Origin: Nocardiopsis sp. ATB16-24
Lineage (GTDB): Bacteria; Actinomycetota; Actinomycetes; Streptosporangiales; Streptosporangiaceae
Reading direction: 5' to 3'
Length of the DNA: 64,000 bases
Assembly: GCF_030271535.1 (NCBI RefSeq)
Contig: NZ_JASCXJ010000012.1
Span: forward strand, 1-64,000
This document shows, one piece after another, positions 46,062 to 56,551 of the stretch. The position numbers and the translations under genes are program-made. The notes under the pieces were generated by a model. The model was not told the origin of the DNA. It made no database searches and was given only the letters and a program-made list of their open reading frames with translations. The first letter of the stretch is position 1. Each line of letters opens with the position of its first letter.

Positions 46062-47702
46062 TTACTTCCCGCCCTTGGCGACCTTGATGGTCTCCTGGCC
46101 GACCTTCTCCTCGTCGAGCGCCTCGGCCTCGGCCTCGGTGCCCAGGAGGGTGCCGCTGGAGGTCTGGAAGCCCTGCTTGAACTTCTCCAGGGCGGCGTCG
46201 AGGGCCTGCTCGGTCTCGTCCTCGAACTTACCGCTCTCACGGATGCCGGCGAGGAGACCGGAGTGCTCCCGGTCGAGGTAGTCCAGGAAGTCCTCCTCGA
46301 AGCGGCGCACGTCCTCGACCGGGACGTCGTCGACACGACCGGTGGTACCGGCCCAGATCGACACGACCTGCTTCTCCATGGAGAAGGGCGAGTACTGGCC
46401 CTGCTTGAGGAGCTCCATCAGGCGGGCACCGCGCTCCAGCTGCTGCTTGGACACGGCGTCCAGGTCCGAACCGAAGGCGGAGAACGCCTCCAGCTCGCGG
46501 TACTGGGCCAGCCCGAGACGCAGGGTACCGGAGACCTTCTTCATGGCCTTGGTCTGCGCGGCGCCACCGACACGGGAGACCGACACACCGACGTTGATCG
46601 CCGGGCGCTGACCCTGGTTGAACAGGTCCGCCTCCAGGAAGACCTGACCGTCGGTGATGGAGATGACGTTGGTCGGGATGTAGGCCGAGACGTCGCCCGC
46701 CTTGGTCTCGATGATCGGCAGGGCGGTCATCGAGCCCCTGCCCATCTCGTCGGAGAGCTTGGCGCAGCGCTCCAGCAGGCGGGAGTGCAGGTAGAAGACG
46801 TCACCGGGGTAGGCCTCACGGCCCGGCGGACGGCGCAGCAGCAGCGACACCGCGCGGTAGGCCTCGGCCTGCTTGGTGAGGTCGTCGAAGACGATGAGGA
46901 CGTGCTTGCCCTCGTACATCCAGTGCTGGCCCAGGGCCGAACCGGTGTAGGGGGCCAGGTACTTGAAGCCCGCCGGGTCGGACGCCGGGGCGGCGACGAT
47001 GGTGGTGTACTCCATCGCGCCGGCCTCCTCCAGGGCGCGACGCACACCGGCGATGGTCGAGCCCTTCTGGCCGATGGCGACGTAGATGCAGCGGACCTGC
47101 TGCTCGGGGTCGCCCGTCTCCCAGTTGGCCTTCTGGTTGATGATCGCGTCGATGCAGACCGCGGTCTTACCGGTCTGCCGGTCGCCGATGACCAGCTGGC
47201 GCTGGCCACGGCCGATCGGGGTCATCGAGTCGATCGCCTTGATACCGGTCTGCAGCGGCTCGTGAACGGGCTTGCGCTCCATCACGGTCGCGGCCTGTAG
47301 TTCCAGTTCACGACGCTCGGTCGACTCGATCTCGCCCTTGCCGTCGATGGGGGCGCCCAGGGGGTCCACCACGCGACCAAGGAAGTCGTCGCTCACCGGC
47401 ACCGAGAGGAGTTGGCCGGTGCGGCGCACCTTCTGGCCCTCCTCGATACCGGTGAAGTCGCCCAGCACGATGGCACCGATCTCACCGATCTCAAGGTTCT
47501 GGGCCAGGCCCAGGGTGCCGTCCTCGAACTTCAACAGCTCGTTCGCCATCGCCGAGGGGAGGCCACTGACGCGGGCGATGCCGTCACCGGAGTAGGTGAC
47601 GGTACCGACCTCTTCCGCGCGGGTGGCTTCAGGCTCGTACGACTGGACGAAGCGCTGCAGCGCGTTCCGGATCTCGTCCGGCCGGATCGTCAGCTCCGCC
47701 AT
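46062..47702 (-). CDS. atpA: ATP synthase alpha subunit
   Basis: Non-catalytic nucleotide-binding F1 subunit. The 546-residue product has Walker [28 protein letters not shown] and [19 protein letters not shown] 47702 begins [11 protein letters not shown]; the upstream extension of the frame has no homology. The C-terminus carries the actinobacterial extension of about 35 residues ([20 protein letters not shown]) which in mycobacteria suppresses ATP hydrolysis. Confidence 0.97.
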   Translation of the reverse strand: MAELTIRPDEIRNALQRFVQSYEPEATRAEEVGTVTYSGDGIARVSGLPSAMANELLKFEDGTLGLAQNLEIGEIGAIVLGDFTGIEEGQKVRRTGQLLSVPVSDDFLGRVVDPLGAPIDGKGEIESTERRELELQAATVMERKPVHEPLQTGIKAIDSMTPIGRGQRQLVIGDRQTGKTAVCIDAIINQKANWETGDPEQQVRCIYVAIGQKGSTIAGVRRALEEAGAMEYTTIVAAPASDPAGFKYLAPYTGSALGQHWMYEGKHVLIVFDDLTKQAEAYRAVSLLLRRPPGREAYPGDVFYLHSRLLERCAKLSDEMGRGSMTALPIIETKAGDVSAYIPTNVISITDGQVFLEADLFNQGQRPAINVGVSVSRVGGAAQTKAMKKVSGTLRLGLAQYRELEAFSAFGSDLDAVSKQQLERGARLMELLKQGQYSPFSMEKQVVSIWAGTTGRVDDVPVEDVRRFEEDFLDYLDREHSGLLAGIRESGKFEDETEQALDAALEKFKQGFQTSSGTLLGTEAEAEALDEEKVGQETIKVAKGGK

Positions 47703-47767
47703 CTCTACGTTGTCCTTGCTCTCAAATGGCGCCGGGCTGGCGCCGTGCGTGCTTGCCTTGCGTTCTG

Positions 47768-48591
47768 TCAACCGGCCAGGCGACGCTGGACCTCGGCGAT
47801 ACGCCCGGCGATCGTCCCGTCGATGACCTCGTCCCCCACCTGGATGGACAGGCCCCCCACGACCTCGGGGGTGACCTCGATGTTCAGGTGGATGTCACGG
47901 CCGTAGGCGCGCGAGAGCGCGGCACCGAGCCGGGACTGCTGGTTCTCGTTCAGGGCGACGGCGCTGCGGACGACGGCCACGTAGCGCTTGGCGCGCTCGG
48001 CGACAAGCTGCCCGTAGTCGTCCAGCGCCTGTTCCAGGGTACGTCCCCTGGGCCGGGTGACCGCCTCGCCGATCAACGTCAACGTCGCGGGGTTCACCTT
48101 GCCCGAGAGCAGGTCCTCCACGAGGGAGAGACGCAGCTCGGGGGCCGCGCCATCACGTGTGAGGGCGTCGCGCAGTTCGGGCTCGGCGACGACGATCCGC
48201 TGGAAGCGGAACAGTTCGTCCTCCAGCTCGTCGAGCGCCGAGGCGCTCTGGAGACCCGCGACGGTCACGTAGACCGCCATCCGCTCCATCGCGTCCACCA
48301 GATCGCGGGCGCCGGACCACCTGGCCGAGACCACGTCGCTGGCCACCATGACCGCGGACGGGGAGACCTTGGTCTCCAACAGCTGTCCGATCAGGGTGGA
48401 CTTGGCCTCGGCCGGGTTCGACTGGTCCGCGAGCCACCGGCGCAGGGAGTGCTCCTCGGCCAAGAGCGCGACGACCTCGAACAGCTCGCCTCCGAGGGAG
48501 ACGCCACTACTCGCGGTGCCCGCCGACGCCAGGACGTTCTCGTCCAGGCGTCGGGTCACCTCGGCCAACGATGTGCGGCTGATACCACGCA

Positions 48592-48592
<1 letters not shown>
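47768..48592 (-). CDS. atpH: ATP synthase delta subunit
   Basis: Peripheral stator subunit linking F1 to subunit b. The 274-residue protein has the N-terminal helical domain and the C-terminal segment [20 protein letters not shown], then [20 protein letters not shown], the delta signature. It overlaps atpF by one base (TGATG), so translation is coupled. Confidence 0.96.
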
Positions 48593-49155
<563 letters not shown>

Positions 49156-49189
49156 TCAGTTGCCATCAGAATCCGTCGGCGAACCTCGG

Positions 49190-49420
49190 TCAGGAACCGC
49201 TGGGGGCGGCGAAGGCGAGCACGAAGCCCAGGATCGCCAGGGCCTCGATCAGCGCGAAACCCAGGTAGATGTTGGTCTGGAGGGGACCGCGGGCCTCGGG
49301 CTGGCGGGCGATGGCCTGCATACCGAGACCGAAGACGATACCGACACCAATACCGGCGCCGATGACGCTGATGCCGTAACCGATGGTGTTGATGTTGCCG
49401 GTGATCGCAGCGATGTCCAT
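49190..49420 (-). CDS. atpE: ATP synthase subunit c
   Basis: Proteolipid of the proton-driven rotor ring. The 76-residue hairpin has helix 1 with GAGIGVGIVFGLGMQ, the polar loop ARQPEARG and helix 2 with the proton-carrying Glu59 (FALIEALAILG). A proton rather than sodium type is inferred because the helix lacks the Gln/Ser ligands of sodium rings. Confidence 0.97.
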   Translation of the reverse strand: MDIAAITGNINTIGYGISVIGAGIGVGIVFGLGMQAIARQPEARGPLQTNIYLGFALIEALAILGFVLAFAAPSGS

Positions 49421-49539
49421 TGATGTTTCCCTTTACTCGACGTCCGGCGTTACGCGTCGTGATTGGTCATTTCGCCGGGGTGGACGGGTCTGTCACTTTC
49501 CGCTCCCCCTGTCCGAGGACGGCGGGAACGGGAAGGGGT

Positions 49540-50382
49540 TTAGTGGGCCGCTTCGAGCGAGTCGTTGAGGTACAGGCCCGCCAGCAGCGTGAAGATGAAC
49601 GCCTGGACGAGCATGATCAGGATCTCGAAGAGGAAGAAGGCCAGGTAGCCGATGAGCGCCGCTCCGGAGAACAGGACGGAGACACCGGCGAGCAGCGGTT
49701 CCGCCGTCAGGTTGAGCATGTACCAGCCGCCGTAGGCGAACACACCGAGCAGCAGGCTGCCCGCGAACATGGTCGCGAAGAGACGGAGGGCGTGCGTGAC
49801 CGGACGGATGAGGAAGACCGACAGGATCTCGATCGGCGTGACCAGCACGTAGATCGGCTTGGGCATCCCCGGCGGGAAGATCTGGTTCCGGAAGTAGCCC
49901 CATCCGCCCTGGTTGCGGATACCGATCACGAGGGTCATCACGTAGATGACCCCCGCCAGCATGGCGGGGAAGGCCAGGTTGCTGTTGACCGGGAGCATTC
50001 CGGGGATGAGCCCGGTGAAGTTCATGGCCAGGATGAGCGTGAAGACCCCCGTCAGGAACGGGATGAAACGGTCACCCTTGGCACCCATCGTCGGACGGGT
50101 GATCTGGTCCCGAATGAAGAGGACCAGCATCTCTCCGACGCTCTGCCTGCGGCCGGGGACCAGGCTCAGCTTCTTGCTGAACCACGACCACAGGAGCAGG
50201 ACGGCGCCGACTGCGACGAGCAGCAGGACCAGGTACAGGTCGATACCCGTGCTGCCAGCGATGTCGGCGTACCACGGCTCCGGGAAGAACATTCCGATGG
50301 AGGGCGGGGTGAACCCGCATCCGTTGTCACCGAACAGGTGGCAGTTAGGTTCGGCCGCGAGAATGCGCGCGTCAGCACTCAC
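49540..50382 (-). CDS. atpB: ATP synthase subunit a
   Basis: Membrane stator that conducts protons to the c ring. The 280-residue protein has at least five hydrophobic segments, with the essential Arg in THALRLFATMFAG. The Asn usually found four residues after this Arg (RLFxN) is Thr here. GTG at 50382 begins the frame with an extended, Cys-containing N-terminus (PNCHLFGDNGCGF), a feature of actinobacterial a subunits. Confidence 0.96.
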   Translation of the reverse strand: MSADARILAAEPNCHLFGDNGCGFTPPSIGMFFPEPWYADIAGSTGIDLYLVLLLVAVGAVLLLWSWFSKKLSLVPGRRQSVGEMLVLFIRDQITRPTMGAKGDRFIPFLTGVFTLILAMNFTGLIPGMLPVNSNLAFPAMLAGVIYVMTLVIGIRNQGGWGYFRNQIFPPGMPKPIYVLVTPIEILSVFLIRPVTHALRLFATMFAGSLLLGVFAYGGWYMLNLTAEPLLAGVSVLFSGAALIGYLAFFLFEILIMLVQAFIFTLLAGLYLNDSLEAAH

Positions 50383-50475
50383 GGCGAATCCTTTCGTCGT
50401 GACGCAAGAAAGCCTCGTTGATGGTTGTTGCGGAGCGGTGCCGCCCGACCGGCGACGCCGGACCGACGGCGGGGA

Positions 50476-50706
50476 TCAGGACTGGCGTGTCTTGACGACG
50501 ATCAGATAGATCGCGCCCACCATTCCCAAGACCGCCCCGATCGGCAGGAAGAGCGCCTGGAATCCCAGGAGCCTGTCCACGCCCCAGCCGATGGCGCTCC
50601 AGACGAGCACACCCGAGAGCAGAGTGGAGAAGAGCGCCCAGCCGTCGGACTGACGCGGCACCGAGGGTTCTCGCGTCTTCGTCTTCCTTGCTGGCTCGCC
50701 GCTCAT
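50476..50706 (-). CDS. AtpZ/AtpI-like membrane protein
   Basis: A 76-residue protein with a charged N-terminus and two membrane helices (about 24-42 and 50-72), of the AtpZ/AtpI-like class found before atpB. These are thought to help c-ring assembly or ion supply. It is the first of two such small proteins ahead of the operon in map order, lying between atpB and the 140-residue protein. Confidence 0.85.
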   Translation of the reverse strand: MSGEPARKTKTREPSVPRQSDGWALFSTLLSGVLVWSAIGWGVDRLLGFQALFLPIGAVLGMVGAIYLIVVKTRQS

Positions 50707-50811
50707 CTCGCTCCGGAATATAGCATGTGGGCCCTGGCCGGGACGCTTCCGCGAACCTGCCGGAAAGCATCGTATTACGCCCGTTCTGGCGGGTGCTGGC
50801 GGGGCGTCCCA

Positions 50812-51234
50812 TCACTTGGCCCCCGACTCTTCGGCCGGGTCCACGTGAAGAATCTTCGCCCTCGACGTCGCCCAGGTCTGTCCTCCCAGCCACACCAGCA
50901 CCACCGCCAGCGCGCTGTAGACGAAGGCCGTGTCGCTCAGGTCCGCGACGAAGGCACTGCGTCCGAGGGTGACAAGGATGACGCCCAACACCGCCATCTT
51001 GACGACGAAACCGAGAAGGTTCGCGGCCAGGAAGAGGTCTTTGTTGCGACGTGTGACCGCGATGACCGCCCACTGGCCGAGTCCGAAACATCCCAGGACG
51101 ATGAGCACCGCCAGAGCCGAGCCCATCAGGCCGGAGAGGCCGGCCGCCAGTGCCGACACCGCCATGGCCAGAGCCCCGCACGCCACGCTGGGGAGCGCGG
51201 CGCCACGGAAGATCCGGGCGTCGTTTTCCTGCAT
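50812..51234 (-). CDS. ATP synthase protein I-like membrane protein
   Basis: A 140-residue protein with four membrane helices (about 12-28, 32-52, 68-88 and 100-120), matching the gene annotated as ATP synthase protein I in Streptomyces. It opens the ATP synthase gene set. ATG 51234 with GGAG upstream starts MQENDARIFRG; the extension upstream lacks homology. The role is accessory and not fully known. Confidence 0.83.
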   Translation of the reverse strand: MQENDARIFRGAALPSVACGALAMAVSALAAGLSGLMGSALAVLIVLGCFGLGQWAVIAVTRRNKDLFLAANLLGFVVKMAVLGVILVTLGRSAFVADLSDTAFVYSALAVVLVWLGGQTWATSRAKILHVDPAEESGAK

Positions 51235-51351
51235 GGCGAAGCTCCGTCTGATGGTCGTGGGTTCCTGTTCGTGAAAGCTATCACAAGGTTTTCGGTGCTG
51301 GATCCGAGGGTTCCTGAACGTGACCTTAACGGGCGACAAAGCGCCCCTTCC

Positions 51352-51367
51352 GAGGCGGATCCGCCTC
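51352..51367 (-). terminator. 16-base palindrome after the wecA-like gene
   Basis: The palindrome GAGGCGGATCCGCCTC lies about 95 bases past the end of the wecA-like gene and 118 bases before the first ATP synthase gene. It may separate the two units; weak evidence. Confidence 0.35.
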
Positions 51368-51462
51368 TCATGTCACTTTCGCCACCTTCATCACAGAAGA
51401 GTGTATCCGCAGTTCAGTGCCGCTTTTATCTCGACCACCCGACCTCCGCGGAGACCGTACCG

Positions 51463-52626
51463 TCAGGCATCAGATGGCGAATTGTGATCTCCTCCGACCC
51501 CCGCACCCTCCTTACGCCTTCTGGCGAGCAGGCCACGCCGGCGCAACCGCGGCAGCACGATGAGGCCGACCGCACACGTGGCCACCAGCGCGGTCACGGT
51601 CAGCACGATCGCCGGGGAGTCGAACACCGACAACGCGACCGCGGCGAAGGACACGATCCCCGCCCACAGGTACATCAACAGCACCGCGCGCATGTGGCTG
51701 TGCCCCATGTCCAGCAAACGGTGGTGGAGATGGCCACGGTCGGGGGCGAACGGGGACTTGCCCGCCAGTGTGCGACGCAACACGGCCAGCACCAGGTCGG
51801 CGAGAGGGAGGGCGATCACCAGCAGCGGCAACGCGATCGGCAGGAACACGACCAGACCGGAGTTGAATTCCTCACGGGCGGTGTTGGCGTCGAACTGGCC
51901 GGTCACCGTGATGGTGATCGATGTCAACAGCAGACCCAACAACATCGCCCCGGTGTCCCCCATGAACACCTTGGCCGGATGGAAGTTGTGGAAGAGGAAA
52001 CCGACACAGGTGCCCGCCAGGATGATCGCGATCATCGCCGGATAGGACTGCCGGACGAAGCCCTGCTCCACCGCGACCACGTAGTAGTAGGCGAAGAACG
52101 CGAAGGCGGAGATACCGACGATGCCCGCCGCGAGCCCGTCGAGCCCGTCCGCGAAGTTGACCGCGTTGATGGTCACCACGATCAGGAGGATCGAGACCAT
52201 CGCGCCCAACCAGGGGCCGAGGGAGAGCTGGGTACCGGGCAACGGCAGCCACAGCAGCTGCACCCCCTGCCAGACGAGGATGCCCGCGGCGGCGGTCTGT
52301 CCCGCGAGCTTGCTCAGCGCGTCCATCCCCCAGCGGTCGTCGATGACCCCGATGACCGTGATGAGCCCGCCCGCCAGCAGCAACCCCCTCCAGGTGTCGG
52401 CGACGAAGACGTTCTGCAGGTGCGGCAGCTGGGCCGAGATGAGCAGGGCGGCGGCGAACCCTCCGTAGATGGCGAGCCCGCCCAATCGGGGGATGGGCTC
52501 GGTGTGCACGTCGCGGTCGCGTACCGGTGGGGTGGCGCCGAAGGCGATGGCGAATCTGCGCACCATCGGAACGAGCAGATAGGTCACCGCGGCGGCGATG
52601 ACGAAGGTGAGTGCGTACTCCCGCAC
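51463..52626 (-). CDS. WecA/TagO-type undecaprenyl-phosphate GlcNAc-1-P transferase
   Basis: Integral membrane enzyme that transfers a sugar-1-phosphate to a polyprenyl phosphate, starting cell-wall glycopolymer synthesis. The 387-residue product has about 11 hydrophobic segments and the family motifs VIDDRWGMDALSKL, NAVNFADGLDGLAAG, FMGDTGAM and the cytoplasmic RGHLHHRLLDMGHS. The last distinguishes the WecA/Rfe branch from MraY. GTG at 52626 lies 12 bases after the tsaC stop, so the two are co-transcribed. Confidence 0.93.
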   Translation of the reverse strand: MREYALTFVIAAAVTYLLVPMVRRFAIAFGATPPVRDRDVHTEPIPRLGGLAIYGGFAAALLISAQLPHLQNVFVADTWRGLLLAGGLITVIGVIDDRWGMDALSKLAGQTAAAGILVWQGVQLLWLPLPGTQLSLGPWLGAMVSILLIVVTINAVNFADGLDGLAAGIVGISAFAFFAYYYVVAVEQGFVRQSYPAMIAIILAGTCVGFLFHNFHPAKVFMGDTGAMLLGLLLTSITITVTGQFDANTAREEFNSGLVVFLPIALPLLVIALPLADLVLAVLRRTLAGKSPFAPDRGHLHHRLLDMGHSHMRAVLLMYLWAGIVSFAAVALSVFDSPAIVLTVTALVATCAVGLIVLPRLRRRGLLARRRKEGAGVGGDHNSPSDA

Positions 52627-52638
52627 GGCCTGGCCCCT

Positions 52639-53406
52639 CTAGTCCTGGTTCCCGTCGGAGGCGGGAGGTCGCGGCGTACCGTCCTCCGCCCCGGGCGGGT
52701 CCTCACGACCCTCCTCCCGCTCCCCCTCCTCCTCGGCGGCCTTGCTCCGGCCCTTGGGCGCTTCGCCGATGACGGTGCCGCACACGGCTCTGAGCTGCTC
52801 GATGGAGACGGCTCCCGCGCGCAGCACGCGCGGAACCGCGTAGGTGAGGTCGACGATGGTGGAGGCGACCCGTGACTCGGCCTCACCACCGTCCAGGTAG
52901 ACGGCGACGTCCTCGTCGCCCAGCTGCTCGATGGCCTCCTCGACCCGGGTCGCCGAGGGCCTGCCGGACTTGTTCGCGCTGCTGACCGCCATCGGCCCGA
53001 CCTCCTTGAGCAGTTCCAGGGCGACCGGGTCCATCGGCATACGCACGCCCACGGTGCCCTTGGTGTCGCCCAGGTCCCAGGAAAGGCTGGGAGTGGCGAC
53101 GCACACCAGGGTGAGCGGCCCCGGCCAGAACTCCTCCATGAGGTCACGACCGTGGCTGCCCAGGTCGTCGATGAGGGCCGTGGCGGCGCGCATGGAACCG
53201 ACCAGGACCGGCGGGGGCATCTCGCGCCCGCGTCCCTTGGCGGCCAACAGTCCGGCCACCGCGGTCGGGCTGAAGGCGTCGGTGCCGATGCCGTACACGG
53301 TGTCCGTGGGCAGCACCACGAGCTCGCCTCGACGCACCGCGGAGGCGGCGTCGGCGATGCCGTCCTTGCGGGCGGTGTCGTCCGCGCAGTCGTAGATGCG
53401 ACTCAA
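52639..53406 (-). CDS. tsaC: TsaC/Sua5-family threonylcarbamoyl-AMP synthase
   Basis: Makes threonylcarbamoyl-AMP for t6A37 modification of ANN-decoding tRNAs. The 255-residue product has RRGELVVLPTDTVYGIGTD, the KxR pocket, SSANKSGRPS and VSTI-like core, plus a Lys/Glu-rich tail of about 50 residues (AEEEGEREEG...) that is not part of the fold. The start is TTG at 53406, with GAGGTGA before it, since homology begins SRIYDC. Confidence 0.92.
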   Translation of the reverse strand: MSRIYDCADDTARKDGIADAASAVRRGELVVLPTDTVYGIGTDAFSPTAVAGLLAAKGRGREMPPPVLVGSMRAATALIDDLGSHGRDLMEEFWPGPLTLVCVATPSLSWDLGDTKGTVGVRMPMDPVALELLKEVGPMAVSSANKSGRPSATRVEEAIEQLGDEDVAVYLDGGEAESRVASTIVDLTYAVPRVLRAGAVSIEQLRAVCGTVIGEAPKGRSKAAEEEGEREEGREDPPGAEDGTPRPPASDGNQD

Positions 53407-53718
53407 CTGCGTTCACCTCGTCCTTCGAACGGGTCCGACCGCGTTCACGGTCGCACGGGGATAAGGGGATGGGGCGCGCACTCACCACACGGCCCCGGGC
53501 GGTCGTTCTTCGGAGGGTTCCGAAGGGGGAAGCGGTCGGCGCGCCCGTGTCCTCGCGGGCCCCTCGCCGCGTCTCGTCCATGCCCGGACGTCCCCGGAGA
53601 CGGGAACCGTCGGCGCCCACGACGTGTCCACTCGTCGCTCACGAGTCCGTCTCCGGTACCTCCGGGGCCCCGTGCGGACCCGGACCTTCGGGTCGGCGAG
53701 GGGCCCGCCGGACGACGG
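53407..53718. other. Gap tsaC / prmC
   Basis: About 310 bases with no supported gene, on the transcribed path from prmC to tsaC. In Streptomyces extra genes, including glyA, lie near this block; none is visible here. No clear hairpin was found. Confidence 0.45.
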
Positions 53719-54582
53719 CTAGTCATCCTCGTCGGCGCGGCGCATGACCACGAAGCGGTCACGCCGGGCCATGTCCTTGCGGTTGAGGACGTCGCGCCAT
53801 CCCCTGTCCTCGGGGAAGAGCCAGGGAATGTCGATGCCCTGGCCGTCGTGGTGCTCGACGGCCATCGCTCCACCGGGACGCAGGAGTCTGCGGCCCACCG
53901 CCTCCAGTTCCCGGATCATGTCCAGGCCGTCCTCACCGGACCACAACGCGGGGGCCGGGTCATAGTCGCGCACCTCGGGCGGAATGGCCGTGGCCTCGCG
54001 GGTGGGCACGTAGGGCGGGTTGCTGATGAGCAGGTCCACCCGGCCGTCGAGTTCCCGCAAGGCGGTGCGCATGTCGGCGTGATGGGCGGTGACACGGTCG
54101 CCGTGACCACTGGACTCGATGTTGCGTCGGGCCCACTCTAGGGCGACGGGATCGATCTCCACGGTGTGCACCCGCGAGCGCGGTACCTCCTGGGCGATGG
54201 AGATGGCGATGGCGCCCGATCCGGTCCCCAGGTCGACCACGAGGGGATCGGCCACGTCCATGGCGCGCAGGGTCTCGATCGCCCAGTCGACCATGATCTC
54301 GGTCTCGGGGCGGGGCACGAACACGCCGGGCCCGACCTGGAGTTCGAGGTAGCGGAAGTAGGCCCGACCGGTGATGTGCTGGAGCGGCTCGCGAGCCTCA
54401 CGACGGGCCACGCACTCCCAGTACCGGGCGTCGAAGTCGGCGTCGGCGACGGTGTGCAGCTCCCCCCGACGGACACCGTGCACGAACGCCGCGAGCTCCT
54501 CGGCGTCGGTGCGTGGTGAGGCCACACCCGCCTCCGCGAGTCTCAGCGTCGCGCGGGCGACCTCGTCGAGCAGGAGGTTCAT
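53719..54582 (-). CDS. prmC: PrmC/HemK release-factor glutamine methyltransferase
   Basis: SAM-dependent enzyme that methylates the Gln of the GGQ motif in release factors 1 and 2. The 287-residue product has VVDLGTGSGAIAISIA for SAM and the catalytic ISNPPYVP. Its ATG at 54582 overlaps the prfA stop by one base (TGATG), tying production of the enzyme to that of its substrate. Confidence 0.96.
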   Translation of the reverse strand: MNLLLDEVARATLRLAEAGVASPRTDAEELAAFVHGVRRGELHTVADADFDARYWECVARREAREPLQHITGRAYFRYLELQVGPGVFVPRPETEIMVDWAIETLRAMDVADPLVVDLGTGSGAIAISIAQEVPRSRVHTVEIDPVALEWARRNIESSGHGDRVTAHHADMRTALRELDGRVDLLISNPPYVPTREATAIPPEVRDYDPAPALWSGEDGLDMIRELEAVGRRLLRPGGAMAVEHHDGQGIDIPWLFPEDRGWRDVLNRKDMARRDRFVVMRRADEDD

Positions 54583-55649
54583 CACGACTGGGCCGCTTCG
54601 AGCCTTTCCTTGGTGTCCGCGTCCATGAGGGCCTTGATGACCCCGTCGAGTTCCCCGTCGAGGACCTGGTCGAGGTTGTAGGCCTTGTATCCGACACGGT
54701 GGTCGGAGATGCGGTTCTCGGGGAAGTTGTAGGTCCGGACCCGCTCGGAGCGGTCCACCGTGCGCACCTGGCTCTTGCGTTCGGCGGCGGCCTCGGCGTC
54801 GGCGCTGGCCTGGGCCTCGGCGTAGAGACGGGCCCGCAGGATCCGCAGGGCCTGCTCCTTGTTCTGGAGCTGGCTCTTCTCGTTCTGGCAGGAGGCGACG
54901 ATGCCGGTCGGCAGGTGGGTGATGCGCACCGCCGAGTCGGTGGTGTTGACGCTCTGCCCTCCAGGTCCCGAGGAACGGTAGACGTCCACCCTCAGGTCCT
55001 TCTCCTGGATGTCGACCTCGATCTCCTCGGCCTCGGGGACGACCAGCACCCCGGCGGCGGAGGTGTGGATACGCCCCTGGGACTCGGTGACCGGGACCCG
55101 CTGGACCCTGTGCACTCCGCCCTCGAACCTGAGCATGGGCCACACGCCCGTCCCGGGTTCGGGCGCGCCCCTGTTCTTGAAGGCGATCGTGATGTCCTTG
55201 TACCCGCCCAGGTCGGAATGGGTGGCGTCGATGACCTCGGTCTTCCAGCCCTGCCTCTCGGCGTAGCGCAGGTACATGCGGACCAGGTCCCCGGCGAACA
55301 GCGCCGACTCCTCGCCCCCCTCGCCCGCCTTGACCTCCATGATGAGGTTCTTGTCGTCGGCGGGGTCGCGTGGGACGAGCAGGACGCGCAGACGCTCGGT
55401 GAGGGCCTCCGCCTCCTTCGTCAGGCGGTCGGCCTCCTCGGCGAAGGAGGAGTCCTCGGCGGCGAGCTCTCGCGCGGCTCCGATGTCGTTCTCGACCTCT
55501 TTGAGCTCACGGTAGGTCTCGATGATGGGGGTGAGCTCCGCGTAACGCCTGCCCAGCGCGCGTGCCCGGCCCTGGTCGGCGTGTACCTCGGGGTCGGCGA
55601 GCTGCTGTTCCAGCTCGTAGTACTCCCCCAGAAGGTCGTCCAGCTTCAC
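54582..55649 (-). CDS. prfA: Peptide chain release factor 1
   Basis: Reads UAA and UAG stops. The 355-residue product has the codon-recognition PVT tripeptide in [18 protein letters not shown], marking RF1, and the peptidyl-hydrolase [13 protein letters not shown] at 55649 starts at [16 protein letters not shown]. Coupled to prmC. Confidence 0.97.
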   Translation of the reverse strand: MKLDDLLGEYYELEQQLADPEVHADQGRARALGRRYAELTPIIETYRELKEVENDIGAARELAAEDSSFAEEADRLTKEAEALTERLRVLLVPRDPADDKNLIMEVKAGEGGEESALFAGDLVRMYLRYAERQGWKTEVIDATHSDLGGYKDITIAFKNRGAPEPGTGVWPMLRFEGGVHRVQRVPVTESQGRIHTSAAGVLVVPEAEEIEVDIQEKDLRVDVYRSSGPGGQSVNTTDSAVRITHLPTGIVASCQNEKSQLQNKEQALRILRARLYAEAQASADAEAAAERKSQVRTVDRSERVRTYNFPENRISDHRVGYKAYNLDQVLDGELDGVIKALMDADTKERLEAAQS

Positions 55650-55761
55650 TTTCGCCCGTCCCCATCCTGTCGTGTCCGCCTCGTCCGTACTCCCCCTCGC
55701 GGGGACGACCTGCCCCCGCCGCGGCACCGGGCGAGCCGGTACCGCGGAACGGCGAGCGGCG

Positions 55762-55971
55762 CTACTTGCGCTTGCCGAAGCGCTTCTCGAAGCGGGCGAC
55801 GCGACCACCGGTGTCGAGGATCTTCTGCTTGCCGGTGTAGAAGGGGTGGCACTCAGAGCACACCTCGGCACGGATCTTGCCCTCCGCGACCGTGCTACGG
55901 GTGGTGAAGTGGGCACCGCAGGTGCAGGTCACCTCGGTCACGACGTATTCGGGGTGAATGTCGGCCTTCAT
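55762..55971 (-). CDS. rpmE: 50S ribosomal protein L31 (zinc form)
   Basis: A 69-residue L31 with the zinc-binding cysteine set in TCTCGAHF and [12 protein letters not shown], so it is the zinc-containing C+ paralogue. In zinc shortage this form is usually replaced by a cysteine-free copy controlled by Zur; that copy is not in the window. Confidence 0.96.
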   Translation of the reverse strand: MKADIHPEYVVTEVTCTCGAHFTTRSTVAEGKIRAEVCSECHPFYTGKQKILDTGGRVARFEKRFGKRK

Positions 55972-56551
55972 GTGTGTCTCCTCGTCAGGGGCGCGACCGC
56001 CGGACGCACGACAGGCCGCACCACCCGGAAACGGGGTGAGCGTCGTGGGTCATGCGCGAACCGGTGCCGCGGCGATCCAGGCAACGGGATGGCGGTCCCC
56101 TCGAAGCGGGGGCGGACCAGCCCTCATTACCAGTTTGCCAGACACACGACGATGCCGGGACCAGTACCTCTTCCCTCCTCCTCGTCACGTTTCCGCCCGG
56201 TGAGACGGCGCGAGGCCGTCGACCTGCCACGATGGCGGCCCGCCTCGCCCGCGCGCCGATGTGCGAGACGGTCCCCACCAGCACCGCGAGGAGACCCGCG
56301 GGGAGGGGACCACTCCCCCGGAGATCCCTTTCCCGGGCCGGACGTGGCCGGGAGCCGTCTCGCACGTGTGGACGCCCGCCCTTGCCTGTGACCCACGACA
56401 CGCTCATGGCCTTTTCCGTGCTCCGCGGTCCCCTCTCCCCCCGTTCGGAGAACACCGGATCACGCGTGCTCGGCTTCCGCGGGAGTGTCCGCGGACACGA
56501 CGAGGCCCCCTTCCCGTACGGGAAGGGGGCCGATCGTCCGTGTGAGGCGTA
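55972..56551. other. Gap rpmE / rho
   Basis: About 580 bases with no supported gene on either strand. The end nearest rho holds the rho hairpin and, at 56485-56498, a perfect 14-base palindrome GTGTCCGCGGACAC. The rest is unstructured by eye; the rpmE promoter should lie in its left part. Confidence 0.5.
56504..56531 (-). terminator. Palindrome terminator after rho
   Basis: Perfect 13-bp arms (56504-56516 and 56519-56531) start 20 bases past the rho stop. A factor-independent terminator for rho itself. Confidence 0.75.
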
